Shown here one piece after another: positions 34,677-43,741 of a DNA stretch of 64,000 nt (positions are counted from its first letter, which is position 1; each line of letters starts with the position of its first letter). Source of the stretch: Numidum massiliense (lineage in GTDB: Bacteria; Bacillota; Bacilli; Thermoactinomycetales; Novibacillaceae); assembly GCF_001375555.1 (NCBI RefSeq), contig NZ_CTDZ01000009.1, positions 2,225,758 through 2,289,757 of the forward strand, in the 5' to 3' direction. The notes under the pieces are model-generated. The model saw nothing but the letters and a program-made list of their open reading frames with translations, made no database searches and was not told the origin of the DNA. Position numbers and translations under genes: made by a program.

Positions 34677-35489
34677 TCATAGGCTAGCACCTTCCCCCGT
34701 CTCTTCGTCTTCCATATGGTCTTCCGTCAGCAAGTTACCGTCCATGTCAAAATTGAAGCTTTTAAAGCGGAACTTGCAATATAGAATGACGAGTTGCTCT
34801 GGGAGAACGAATAACATCGCATAAAAGAGTAAAATACCAAGAACCAAAATTAATATTATTTCTACATCCGAAAAACCAATCGTTCGAAATAAATACTGCA
34901 GTACAAATACTAAACCAGTGCTGGCAATGATAATCATCGGTAAATAGGATTTAATATTTCCTTCAATGCTTCCCCTAAGTTGATCCTTTTTGGAGCCCTT
35001 CCGGTAATGACCTTTGTGCAACAAGATAAAAAAGCGAATGCATGTTGCAATAAAGATCAATGCGCCAAAGGATAACGTGACATAAGTAAAGGTGAGGGAC
35101 GATGCTTCATCCATTCCCGTCCGCGAAGAAAAAATAAAAAACAAAGCCATGATATAGAATGAAACACCCGCATTTTGCGTTACGATAGTCACTAGTAAAT
35201 ATTGTACTTTCTGGCTTCGTTTATAGACAGCAGGAATGGCATAGAACAAGGAAGCAACAGCAACAATTAATGTGATCCAAAAATGAACTGAAAACATTTT
35301 TTCCTTATTCGGGTAATAAGTGCTATCTGCCGCAACGACATAGGACAAGAAAAACAGAAGCGCTTGTAAAAATATAAATAAAAATAGAGCGCGCCCTAAA
35401 ATCTCCGGACTTTGCCTTCCTGACTCAAAGGGTCCTCTTAATACCGCAAAATCTTCTTCAGATAATTTCTTTAACACTTGTAAATACAC
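34677..35489 (-). CDS. Six-segment membrane protein, probable immunity protein to the LXG toxin (copy 1)
   Basis: 270 residues with six clear membrane segments (for example LFLFIFLQALLFFLSYVVAA and EIILILVLGILLFYAMLFVL) and an acidic cytoplasmic tail (LLTEDHMEDEETGEGASL). It begins 12 bp after the toxin stop. Two paralogues occur at 38401-39204 and 46386-47180, each beside the decayed 3' end of a toxin gene. Pairing with a toxin that has a glycine-zipper C-terminus suggests immunity against a membrane-depolarising toxin, as for TspA/TsaI or TelE/TipE. I do not recognise the Pfam family. Confidence 0.7.
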   Translation of the reverse strand: MYLQVLKKLSEEDFAVLRGPFESGRQSPEILGRALFLFIFLQALLFFLSYVVAADSTYYPNKEKMFSVHFWITLIVAVASLFYAIPAVYKRSQKVQYLLVTIVTQNAGVSFYIMALFFIFSSRTGMDEASSLTFTYVTLSFGALIFIATCIRFFILLHKGHYRKGSKKDQLRGSIEGNIKSYLPMIIIASTGLVFVLQYLFRTIGFSDVEIILILVLGILLFYAMLFVLPEQLVILYCKFRFKSFNFDMDGNLLTEDHMEDEETGEGASL

Positions 35490-35501
35490 CTCCGTTTTAA
35501 C

Positions 35502-36980
35502 TTAATGAAACCAGCCTTTAATCCGATCCATCACCGACTTTTTGCTCTTACCGAACTTTATATTCAAAGCTGAATTGATGAGTATTCCTGCACCAACCCC
35601 TATCGCCGTACCAACACCCGGTATTGGTATTGTCGCTGTAAAAGTAGCTACAGTTGCCGCCTGCACTGCTCCGCCAACCGCGGTATCAATCGCCGTATCG
35701 ACAGTCGCTCTGGCTGTGGCGTCAATCCCCCTTAGTCCAGCATCTTTTGCCTCTTGATAGTTGCTGTAAAAGCTTAATCCCGCTCCTACCGGCGCGAGCG
35801 CTTTACCGGTCCCTTTGACAAACCCGCTTTTGGCGATTCCCTTAAAATCGCCAATGTCTTTAAAGGATGTCACGGTTCCTTTCCAGGCCGCCTTTCCGAT
35901 AACTTTCGTTCTTTCACTAAGGCTAGCCCCATCCGTCATGTAACCGATTTCCGGATATTTCTTAAGCGCCTCTTTACCCGTGGCGGACCAATTTGCATCC
36001 CCCTTATTGTTGACGTACCTCAACTTCAACCTGCTTGCTTTGTATGTTTCCCAATGTTTTCTTTCCCATTGACTTTTATCCTTTGGAAGTCTATTATACC
36101 TTTTTGGATCACTTATACTTTTATCCAAGTCTACTTTATTCGGTTTAATGCCTAGACGATTAAGTGCTTCCTCAGAGGCAACAACTTCATAATACTTTTT
36201 CCCATCTTTACCGTTTATCACCCTTGTTTCTAATCCGGCATCTTTAGCTGCTTGATACATCTTATAGCCCGTAATAACCCCCTTTACTGCCGTTCTTCCC
36301 TTCCTAGCATAGCCGACGATATCCTTCATCGTCTTAATCGCAGCAATACCAGAACCGTCCTTAAGCTCCTTAAATCGCGCTTCGCCACTTATATTGCCGG
36401 TTTTCGCCATCACCGTGTGAACGGCCTGCAAGATCGTTTCTAGACTCGAGCTGTGGTCTAAGGGATCGTCTATAGGAACCGCCGTAAATTTATGTAGGTT
36501 CCGATCAAGGCGTTCGATATATTTCGTCACCTCTGACTGATCGCGATGGAGGGAATAAGTTCCCGGTTTTACGAGATGACTAATGTCAGCGATATTACGA
36601 ATCGTTTGTTTGACCTCATTTACTGTATCGTTCAAGGCATCGTATTCGCTCGTAATCGTGTCCTGATGATCTCGCAAGTAATCACTGACAATTATTGCGG
36701 AATCGTCCTTATCAACATCCGCTCGAAATTTGGCGATATGATATTTAAATTGCTGCCCCAGTACAGAAAACAATTCATCAAACGCCAAGATTAACGTCCG
36801 ATGGATCGTGTCTAAGTACCCCTTCGCTGCATCAGCCGATGCCCCTCTAAAGGTGTCCATCTTCTCGAAATCGTAAATAGAGGTTAAGAGAGAATCCAGA
36901 CCAGTGCGTACATCCTCGACCTTTGAAGTTACTTCTTTTGACAAACTAAGCACTTCGCTCATATCCACTTGGTGACCCAT
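35502..36980 (-). CDS. LXG-domain type VII-secreted toxin with glycine-zipper C-terminus
   Basis: 492 residues. Residues 1 to about 210 form the helical LXG targeting domain (DMSEVLSLSKEVTSKVEDVR, MDTFRGASADAAKGYLDTIH). A middle region of unknown fold follows, and the last 90 residues are Gly/Ala-rich and hydrophobic (AVGGAVQAATVATFTATIPI, PGVGTAIGVGAGILINSAL) with a basic amphipathic end (KKSVMDRIKGWFH). This C-terminus resembles pore-forming or depolarising LXG toxins such as TelE. No catalytic motif is seen. It is first in the operon toxin, immunity, YwqH-like, YwqI-like, two DUF5085. No secretion-machine genes are in the window. Confidence 0.82.
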   Translation of the reverse strand: MGHQVDMSEVLSLSKEVTSKVEDVRTGLDSLLTSIYDFEKMDTFRGASADAAKGYLDTIHRTLILAFDELFSVLGQQFKYHIAKFRADVDKDDSAIIVSDYLRDHQDTITSEYDALNDTVNEVKQTIRNIADISHLVKPGTYSLHRDQSEVTKYIERLDRNLHKFTAVPIDDPLDHSSSLETILQAVHTVMAKTGNISGEARFKELKDGSGIAAIKTMKDIVGYARKGRTAVKGVITGYKMYQAAKDAGLETRVINGKDGKKYYEVVASEEALNRLGIKPNKVDLDKSISDPKRYNRLPKDKSQWERKHWETYKASRLKLRYVNNKGDANWSATGKEALKKYPEIGYMTDGASLSERTKVIGKAAWKGTVTSFKDIGDFKGIAKSGFVKGTGKALAPVGAGLSFYSNYQEAKDAGLRGIDATARATVDTAIDTAVGGAVQAATVATFTATIPIPGVGTAIGVGAGILINSALNIKFGKSKKSVMDRIKGWFH

Positions 36981-37074
36981 GTGCCTCGTCCTCCTTCACT
37001 AAATTATCGCTTGACTGACCATTGCATATCCGTTACTTCATGACGATTCTTACTTTTCGTCCCCTGACTTTGCT

Positions 37075-37405
37075 TCAGTTACTACCTTCCTTTTGATCCG
37101 ATTTTCGTTCGTGTTATCGTTTTCTTTTTTCGCTCTTCCCGATGCTGTATTTTCCTGTTGTGAAGTTTCAGTAGGCATGTTTTCTAGCCATTCCGCTACC
37201 ACTACCAGTGGCGATTGTTCGTTTAAAGAGCCGATATGTTAGATCAGCCCCTGTGGTTACCCACCATTTTTTTGTATTGCGTTCAAAAGAGGTGTTACAA
37301 CGCTAAAAAATACTATGGTAAACATGTTATTAAGCATTATAATATTTTGGAGTTATTGTGTAAAGAGAAATTCAAAGATTGACTCCAACAGTCTAACAGA
37401 CACTT
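37075..37405. repeat. Duplicated block upstream of the LXG cassettes, copy 1
   Basis: About 330 bp nearly identical to 47556-47896. On the minus strand it encodes a tail reading ...LVVVAEWLENMPTETSQQENTASG... ending in a stop near 37051. On the plus strand its end encodes the signal-peptide-like start of a DUF1433-like lipoprotein (MLLSIIIFWSYCVK at about 37324). Both are fragments. The block marks the upstream border of the toxin cassette in both places. Confidence 0.75.
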
Positions 37406-37664
37406 CAACCGATATCGGTATAATTTCTTTGTAGCGTTTACAATTATTGACGTTGTCCCGATAGGAAACGCTTTCGCACGCTACGTTACGTTCGTATGAT
37501 GACGCCAATTTCGCAATCGTGTCCCCGACGGTCATGTTGCCGATGGCGACAGTGCTTCCTTGTACCGGTTTGTCCTGAGCGTCGGAACAGAACCCGATTA
37601 GCTCAGCGATCGCCAACTGTTCCGTCAAGTGATCCTTGCAAATCGCTAATGTGCATCAAGTAGT
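37406..37664 (-). pseudogene. Unidentified gene fragment
   Basis: A minus-strand frame ending inside the repeat block encodes about 72 non-repeat residues (MTEQLAIAELIGFCSDAQ, SSYERNVACESVSYRDN). I recognise no family. It lies between two pieces of toxin-cassette debris and runs into unrelated sequence, so it is probably a remnant. Confidence 0.3.
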
Positions 37665-38035
37665 ACGGGACTATTTTGATAAATATCCCGCGTTATCAGA
37701 AAATCTACCAGAATAAAAATGCCTTCCTGCCAGTCTTTCTTTAACTGCCGTGTGTCATAAACAATGACGTTGTCGCTTGACAAGGGATCGAGAATAGTAG
37801 TACGAGCCCTAAATGACTTGGACTTTGCCTCCCGGACTCCAAAGGGCCCTCAATACTGCAAAATCTTCTTCAGAACACTTTTAAATACACCTCCGTTTTA
37901 ACTTAATGAAACCAGCCTTTAATCCGATCCATCACCGACTTTTTGCTCTTACCGAACTTTTGATTGATTACCCAGTTCACCCCTATACAAATGCGCCTAC
38001 CGCTGTATCAATGCCGTATCAACAGTCGCTCTCTT
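37665..38035 (-). pseudogene. Mosaic debris of the LXG cassette
   Basis: Three pieces copied from the intact operon are joined: 37665-37775 matches the DUF5085 gene around 33525-33640; about 37795-37890 matches the start of an immunity gene (around 35400-35490); 37891-38035 matches the 3' end of the toxin gene (around 35500-35700) with deletions. None can encode a working protein. Confidence 0.75.
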
Positions 38036-38285
38036 TATACGCATTGTACCGATCGTCAAATTTCTGCTTATGCTCACCTTTCCACTGGCCTTCGTCAACT
38101 GTTAAACTGTCTACTCGTTGTTGATGGCCTTTCAAAGTAGTGATCTGAGTAGACAATTCCGTTGCAGCTGTCCGCAAACGGCTGATTTTTTCGTTCAATG
38201 TCGTAAGTTGGCCTTGAAGATTGTCTTTTGCGCCAATGAGTCTCGCTTGCTGTCCATATAACATATCGATGGCAGCCCGGTTCAT
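38036..38285 (-). pseudogene. Truncated YwqH-like gene
   Basis: The first 85 codons are almost identical to the gene at 34061-34480 (MNRAAIDMLYGQQARLIGAK, same start region) and then run into toxin debris after NAYKES. It retains the WKGEHKQKF motif but lacks the last third of the protein. Confidence 0.8.
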
Positions 38286-38400
38286 AGGATCACGTCCTTT
38301 CGGTTCATTTGAGATGGAATGTCACTATTTGTAGCTGCTTTTCTATAACTTTAGGGACACACACGACCACACTTAACCTGCTACGGACACTTAACGCACG

Positions 38401-39204
38401 TCATAGGCTAGCACCTTCTCCCGTCTCTTCGTCTTCCATATGGTCTTCCGTCAGCAAGTTACCGTCCATGTCAAAATTGAAGCTTTTAAAGCGGAACTTG
38501 CAATATAGAATGACGAGTTGCTCGGGAAGAACGAATAACATCGTAAAAAAAATCAACATAAACATACCCATCATAATTATCGTATCTAGTTCAGCAAAAC
38601 CGCTCGATCGAATTAAATATTGCAGTACAAATACTAAACCGGTGCTGGCAACAATAATCATCGGTAAATAGGATTTAATATTTCCTTCAATGCTTCCCCT
38701 AAGTTGATCCTTTTTGCAACCCTTCCGGTAATGACCTTTGTGCAATAAGATGTAAAAACGAATGCACGTCACGATAAAGATCAATGCGCCAAAGGATAAC
38801 GTGACATAGGTGAAAGTTAATGCCGATGCCCCATCCATCCCTATTCTCGGGGAAAATATAAAAAACAAGGCCATTATATAAAAGCTCACACCAAATAAAT
38901 TTTGTGATAACAAAATAGTAACTAAGTATTGCATCTTTTGACCCCTGTTGTAAACAGCTGGGATGGCATAGATCAAGGAAAAAACAACTATAATTAACGT
39001 GATCCAAAAATGAACTGAAAACATTTCTTCCCTATTCGGGTAATAAGTGCTATCTGCCGCAACGACATACGTCAAGAAAAATACAAGTGCATGAAAAGGG
39101 ATCGATAATAGTAGTATGGACCCTAAATGACTTGGACTTTGCCTCTCGGACTCCAGAGGGCCCCTCAATACCGCAAAATCCCTTTCGGATAATTTCCCTA
39201 ACAC
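38401..39204 (-). CDS. Orphan LXG immunity-type membrane protein (copy 2)
   Basis: 267 residues, six membrane segments, with the same acidic tail as copy 1. It differs from copy 1 mainly in the loops around residues 85-125 and the last membrane segments (AELDTIIMMGMFMLIFFTML). GTG at 39204 follows GGAGG by 11 bases. Its cognate toxin survives only as the frameshifted 3' end immediately upstream, so this is an orphan that could protect against toxins of neighbouring cells. Confidence 0.72.
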   Translation of the reverse strand: MLGKLSERDFAVLRGPLESERQSPSHLGSILLLSIPFHALVFFLTYVVAADSTYYPNREEMFSVHFWITLIIVVFSLIYAIPAVYNRGQKMQYLVTILLSQNLFGVSFYIMALFFIFSPRIGMDGASALTFTYVTLSFGALIFIVTCIRFYILLHKGHYRKGCKKDQLRGSIEGNIKSYLPMIIVASTGLVFVLQYLIRSSGFAELDTIIMMGMFMLIFFTMLFVLPEQLVILYCKFRFKSFNFDMDGNLLTEDHMEDEETGEGASL

Positions 39205-39219
39205 TTACGCTTGCACCTC

Positions 39220-39637
39220 CGTTCAATAATTAATGAAACCAGCCTTTGATCCGATCCATCAACGATTTTTTTACTTTTACCTATCTTTTTATTTGTAATG
39301 GTATTTGCAACTGTTCCGACGCCGACGCCTACACCTACCGCTTTACCAACACCCGGAATTGGTATAGCCGCCGTAAAAGCTGCTACGGCCCCCGCCTGCA
39401 CTGCTCCGCCAACCGCAGTATCGACTGCTGTATCGACAGTCGCTCTTACTGTAGCGCGCCCCCGCTCAGTCCCGCATCTTTCGCCTCTTGATAATTGCTG
39501 TAAAAGCTCAGTCCCGCTCCGATGGGATCCAGCGCCCTGATGACCCCTTTGCCGACTCCGCTTTTTGCGATACCATTGAAGTCGACAGCGGCGTTAAAAG
39601 GCGCCTTCTACCCCTTTTAACGCCGCTTTACCCGTGA
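39220..39637 (-). pseudogene. 3' remnant of a second LXG toxin gene
   Basis: Frameshifted sequence related to the last 130 codons of the intact toxin: KSGVGKGVIRALDPIGAGLS, FYSNYQEAKDAGLSGG, then in another frame DTAVGGAVQAGAVAAFTAAI and PGVGKAVGVGVGVGTVANTI. The LXG domain is missing. It abuts the brxL remnant. Confidence 0.8.
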
Positions 39638-39727
39638 TAAGGGACGCACATTGGCGATTTTTTTCACCCGCGCAACGCCATCCTCGATACTGTCTTCGTC
39701 ATCCGTCGCTGCAAACATGCCGCGTAC
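39638..39727 (-). pseudogene. brxL: 5'-proximal remnant of brxL
   Basis: Immediately after pglZ, where BREX type 1 loci carry brxL, about 30 codons read MFAATDDEDSIEDGVARVKK followed by IANVRP. This corresponds to a conserved early segment of the BrxL Lon-like protein (…CATDDEESIEEG…VKKIL), as I remember the family. The reading frame then passes directly into LXG toxin debris. The rest of brxL is not in the window. Confidence 0.6.
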
Positions 39728-39730
39728 ACA

Positions 39731-42295
39731 CTAAAAATCAAAGTCGCTCACGATCCCCAAGTTAATCGTAAACGGGATTTTTTCTACAATGACGCCCGTT
39801 TCCGTATCTTTCACGATGAAGTAGTACGCCTTCTGCTTATCGTAAGCGAGTTGCTTCAACACGAACTGCCGCTTAAAGGTGCGATCGCTTGGGTCGTCAG
39901 AATGACGATCGCCGATGATCGTCTCTTCGTTCGACAGCACCGTTCCCGCTTCGTCGACGAAATAACAGACGACCGTACGCGGCAACACTTTGTCCCCGGC
40001 ATTTTCCGTTTGGAAAAAATCTAAGTGGAACAACCGATTCGTGATTTTTCGCGTCACACTCGTCAAGCGGATGTCCACCTTCTCTACCGCCCGCACCCCT
40101 TTTTGTCCGACGCGCTTGTTTTTGAAAGAGAGGAGCGGGACGACGATCTCTTGCAAACTCGCGCCGCCGTGTACAAAATTAGCACCCGCCCCTTGCCGTT
40201 TAAAGCGAATCGCCGCCTTCGGCACGTACGCCTTAAGCCCTTGCTCATTGGCGACAACGGCCGACAAATCGATCTTTAGTAGCCCCGGCACCTCTCTCTG
40301 TTCGGGCGAGAGCACATAGCGCCGCTTCGCCTCGATCGCCGCCATCTGTTCATTCCCGATCTTGTCACTTTCCGCGAGAGCCCCGCGCTCGTATAAAAAA
40401 CCGTGGTCGGCCGTGATGTACACATTCGTGCCGCCCAAATCGTCGCCGATCATTTTTACGAGTGCGTACAGTTCGTCCACCGCTTTTTCTACCGCGTCAA
40501 ACGTATATATTTCCGTCGCCGCTTTGTCCCCCATCGCATCAATCGTGTCGTGGTAAAGATAGATCAGTTTCTTGCCTTTAAATGTTTCGCGGCGCGCTGC
40601 TTTGTTCATCGTCAGCATATCGCTCGCGTGCCTCACGATGCTGTCTTTCGCCTTCGTCTCCACGATCTGTTTGCGGTTTTCCAGTCCCGCTGTATCCTTC
40701 CCGTCCACGAGGACGCGTCCGTCGGCGGCAAAATCGAGCGTGCGGTGCGGCAGTAAGGCGGCCATGCCAAGCTTCGTTACCGACGGCACGACCCCGAGCA
40801 ACGGTGTCACTTCACATTCACCGACCGTCTCCGCGTTTAACCGATTGCTTAATTCCACCCCCGCCTCATAACGAAAGGCATCGGACACGATCACGAACAC
40901 GCGCGCCCCTTCTTGCAGCTTCGGAGACACACACTCACGGTAAAAGTTCTGCTGCTTCTCAGCGCCGGGCAGTGCCCACTCGTCCTGCATGTCCGCTGCA
41001 ACCGCCTGCGACCAGTGCGTGCTCAATTCGCCCATGTACCAGTCGGTGTACAAATGCTCCACCATTTTTTGCAGCTTTTTCATGAGCTCGTGCGTACTTT
41101 CCCGGTCATAGGCGACGTAAAACTTGCGGTAATACGTATCCATCACATAGTAATCGTCCACATACGAACGGTATAAATCACCCGCTCGCCCTTGCGGAAT
41201 GCGGCCGCCTAGGCGTTTATGGAAAGCGTGCATCTCGACCGTGTAGTAAAGCGCGTCGTACAGTGCCGCATACTGCGGGTAGTAATGTTTCGTGCGCCGC
41301 AGGCGAATGAGTGCTTTGTAAGCCTCGTAGTCTTCTAACCGCGCGTGCAAACCGTTAACGATGTACATAAGAATTGCCCGATCGACGTAAGGAAAAATAT
41401 CTGCTTCTTGAAAAGCTTCCAGCGGCATTTGCTTTATGAGGCGTGCCAACTGCAGCTCTTGTTCCGCCATTGCAGCATATGTGTTAAAGACGGCGTCGTC
41501 CACCTTATGATGCATCCAGTGGTCAATAAACACGAGCGCATTCGCCCGGTTACGCGTCGCGATAAAATCCTCGACATCTTGCAAATATTTCTCGTCGACG
41601 GCATGACTGAAGGCGGTCACCGTTAAATGCATAAACAGTGTCTTTAGCGATCGTTGTTCGCGCTCGCGCTCATAGCCGTAAGTGTTCGCCACGTACGTCC
41701 AAAACACATCCACATCAAAAAACTTGGCAAACTGCGTTAAATATTTGTTTTCCGCATCGTCGAGCGTGTCCATTAACACAGTTTTCAACACCGCTTCAAC
41801 GTTCGGTGTCTTCACGTTGCACAACACACTCATAATAGCGGTCTCGATCAGTGGCTCCGTATACGCCTCGATCTCGAACGCTTGAAACTTACGAAAGCGC
41901 TGCTTATTGTTGAAAAACCGCTCGTACTTTTTCACGACCGCGCGCAGCGACGGATCCATACCCAATTCGCTCAAAATGAGCGACACGCGATCGGCGTAAA
42001 ACGTCTGCGCATACAACACCGTATCCATCAGCCAATTGTCTTCCGTCGCCAGTTCCAACTGTGTGTATATGAGAAAAGCGGAGGTCGGGTCGTCTTCCTC
42101 CAGTAAGTATTTCGTGTAAAACTGATTGTGCGTCGTTAACGTATGTACCTTGACGTCTTCCAGCGACAGCCGTGCGACGTCTTCTGCAAACTCGCCGTCC
42201 CGGTCGACCCAGAACACAATTTTGCGCTGCTCCCCGTCTGTTAGCGGCTGCGCAAAAATGTCCGCGAGTGCTGATTCGATTTGCCCGATATTCAC
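39731..42295 (-). CDS. pglZ: BREX-1 phosphatase-like protein PglZ (type A)
   Basis: About 854 residues. The C-terminal half carries the alkaline-phosphatase-type PglZ domain: VFVIVSDAFRYEAGVELSNR supplies the first metal-binding Asp, and VYITADHGFLYERG the later Asp-His pair. The N-terminal VNIGQIESALADIF start and length fit BREX type 1 PglZ-A. I set the start at GTG 42295, behind GAGAGGTGA; upstream codons in the long frame to 42379 run through a hairpin. In BREX it works with PglX in host methylation and phage exclusion. Unusually, 9.4 kb of foreign genes separate it from pglX, so it needs its own promoter; TATAAT at about 42316-42321 (minus strand) may be its -10. Confidence 0.9.
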   Translation of the reverse strand: MNIGQIESALADIFAQPLTDGEQRKIVFWVDRDGEFAEDVARLSLEDVKVHTLTTHNQFYTKYLLEEDDPTSAFLIYTQLELATEDNWLMDTVLYAQTFYADRVSLILSELGMDPSLRAVVKKYERFFNNKQRFRKFQAFEIEAYTEPLIETAIMSVLCNVKTPNVEAVLKTVLMDTLDDAENKYLTQFAKFFDVDVFWTYVANTYGYEREREQRSLKTLFMHLTVTAFSHAVDEKYLQDVEDFIATRNRANALVFIDHWMHHKVDDAVFNTYAAMAEQELQLARLIKQMPLEAFQEADIFPYVDRAILMYIVNGLHARLEDYEAYKALIRLRRTKHYYPQYAALYDALYYTVEMHAFHKRLGGRIPQGRAGDLYRSYVDDYYVMDTYYRKFYVAYDRESTHELMKKLQKMVEHLYTDWYMGELSTHWSQAVAADMQDEWALPGAEKQQNFYRECVSPKLQEGARVFVIVSDAFRYEAGVELSNRLNAETVGECEVTPLLGVVPSVTKLGMAALLPHRTLDFAADGRVLVDGKDTAGLENRKQIVETKAKDSIVRHASDMLTMNKAARRETFKGKKLIYLYHDTIDAMGDKAATEIYTFDAVEKAVDELYALVKMIGDDLGGTNVYITADHGFLYERGALAESDKIGNEQMAAIEAKRRYVLSPEQREVPGLLKIDLSAVVANEQGLKAYVPKAAIRFKRQGAGANFVHGGASLQEIVVPLLSFKNKRVGQKGVRAVEKVDIRLTSVTRKITNRLFHLDFFQTENAGDKVLPRTVVCYFVDEAGTVLSNEETIIGDRHSDDPSDRTFKRQFVLKQLAYDKQKAYYFIVKDTETGVIVEKIPFTINLGIVSDFDF

Positions 42296-42327
42296 CGCAT
42301 TCACCTCTCTATCCTTTATTATAAAGC

Positions 42328-42359
42328 AAGGATACACCAGCCGAAACCGGTGTATCCTT
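42328..42359. terminator. Hairpin between the lipase module and pglZ
   Basis: AAGGATACACC pairs with GGTGTATCCTT over 10 nt. On the plus strand T5 follows. On the minus strand it ends the 104-aa gene transcript, though TTGCTTTA is a weak T-run. It resembles the hairpin after pglX (GGGTACAC with GTGTACCC). Confidence 0.6.
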
Positions 42360-42386
42360 TTTGGGGTGGGTGAAGCCACTGAATGA

Positions 42387-42701
42387 CTAACGCGTTCTTA
42401 TTTTGGAGTGGAATGATGTGTAACACATGTCTAGGGTGCTAAGTTTCGCACGGTTTTCATCCATACGGCCGAAAAGCGCTTCTATTGCTTCTCCATCAAA
42501 CGTATGGTAAATCCGACTGAATAGCTCGTTTTGCTTTTCTACAACGTAAGGTACAACGTTGCTGTGGGTAATATATGCTTGGAGGAAGTTTATTTCCGCC
42601 TCCATATCGTCCTTTATATTTTTCCTCAAATTGCTCCTCTGCTCTACTTCTTTCATTAAATCCTTGTTCTCGTAATACTTCGGATTAAAGTCGTGGGGCA
42701 C
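42387..42701 (-). CDS. Small helical protein next to the lipase toxin, possible secretion partner
   Basis: 104 residues, predicted helical, Asn/Glu/Lys-rich (NPKYYENKDLMKEVEQRSNL, FGRMDENRAKLSTLDM). No family recognised. It lies 17 bp after the lipase gene on the same strand. In Staphylococcus the lipase toxin TslA is secreted with small helical partners (TlaA1/2), and this gene has the right size, position and character; the assignment is from context only. Confidence 0.5.
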   Translation of the reverse strand: MPHDFNPKYYENKDLMKEVEQRSNLRKNIKDDMEAEINFLQAYITHSNVVPYVVEKQNELFSRIYHTFDGEAIEALFGRMDENRAKLSTLDMCYTSFHSKIRTR

Positions 42702-42718
42702 AGCATATCCCTCCTTCG

Positions 42719-43584
42719 CTATTTCTGCTTAATCGTTTGTGCCAGTCGTTGATCGGTCTCTGCAAACTTTTCCGCTATTTGCTCTATGTGATAAGCGATT
42801 TCAGCAGTGCCGTTTACCGTCTCGCCTAGCAGTTGAAAGGTGTAGTCAAATAGCGATGCGTCGTAAAATAGGGGAACCGTTTTGTCAAATGACTGCGCGA
42901 TTCGTTTGAAGGCTTCGTCCACGTCAGCAGCCGTCATTTTGTCGTATGCACCAGTACCAACTAGACGGTAATATTTACTTTTTACAGCATTAACTGCATC
43001 ATCGTTGCGACTGGGGAACTCTCTAAATTGTTTTAAGCTATTAGAAAGTAGTTCTTGGGTCGCTCGCAACTCTTCCCCATATGCCCGCATGATTTCGGTC
43101 TGTAGAAAAATAGCAACGTTTCCTTGTCCGCTGTACTTCAGCGCTAACGGCGATTGCGGAACGCGACCGTATGTGAGTTCATCGTATAACACGTCGGCAC
43201 GGAGGTAACCGTCTTCATCGTACAACTTAGCATTTGTAAAGTTAGCAATACCGTGTTTAAAAAACCAAGCACCATCCGTCAGCGGATCACCGACGTAGTA
43301 GACAGAGCCGATTGACTGGGAATGCATCGTTCCCGCAAAGTCGAGTGGGTATGTATAAGAAATGATCTTGTCCCGATAGGCGCCTTCCCGCACTTTCTTC
43401 TTCTCCGCATCTGTTAGCAACTTGTAGGCGTCGGCTGCAGCGAAAGTAATGGCATGTGCGTTATGTTTGACCGCATAATATAATGCGAGTGCTCCACCCA
43501 GTGAGTGCCCGACAAAAGTGACGTTATCGGCGCCGTACTTTTTGATGTACCGGATAAACCCCTTAAAACTGGACATACATAACT
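42719..43584 (-). pseudogene. Lipase-type T7SS toxin gene, 3' part (split by IS3)
   Basis: About 286 codons: the nucleophile motif VTFVGHSLGGALALYYAV, the rest of an alpha/beta-hydrolase, then a C-terminal helical half (EELRATQELLSNSLKQFREF, EIAYHIEQIAEKFAETDQRL) that could be an LXG-like targeting domain. This lipase-first, helix-last order is that of TslA. The 5' part lies at 44997-45501. Removing the IS and one copy of ATAACT rejoins the halves in frame (...KHFKLCMSSFKGF...), giving a protein of about 453 residues. Confidence 0.75.
43579..43584. repeat. Target-site duplication of the IS3-family element, left copy
   Basis: ATAACT, repeated at 44997-45002. The lipase reading frame is restored if the sequence between the copies plus one copy is removed. 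Confidence 0.6.
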
Positions 43585-43741
43585 ACAAGCTCACGTTATC
43601 TCTGGTTCTCGCTTCCTTTCGTCAATAGAAGTGTAGTCGCTTCAGACCTTCCGTCAAGGGTAAAGGCTACGCCCTCGCTTTCGCTCGCCCTTGACGTCAC
43701 GTCTTACAGCGGCTGTTGGCTTGGAAGACGAAAGGGAAGGA

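Noticed and set aside
41345-41885. Many plus-strand frames antisense to pglZ, brxC and similar large genes
   Set aside because: Shadow frames of GC-skewed codons in genuine minus-strand genes; no ribosome-binding sites or families.
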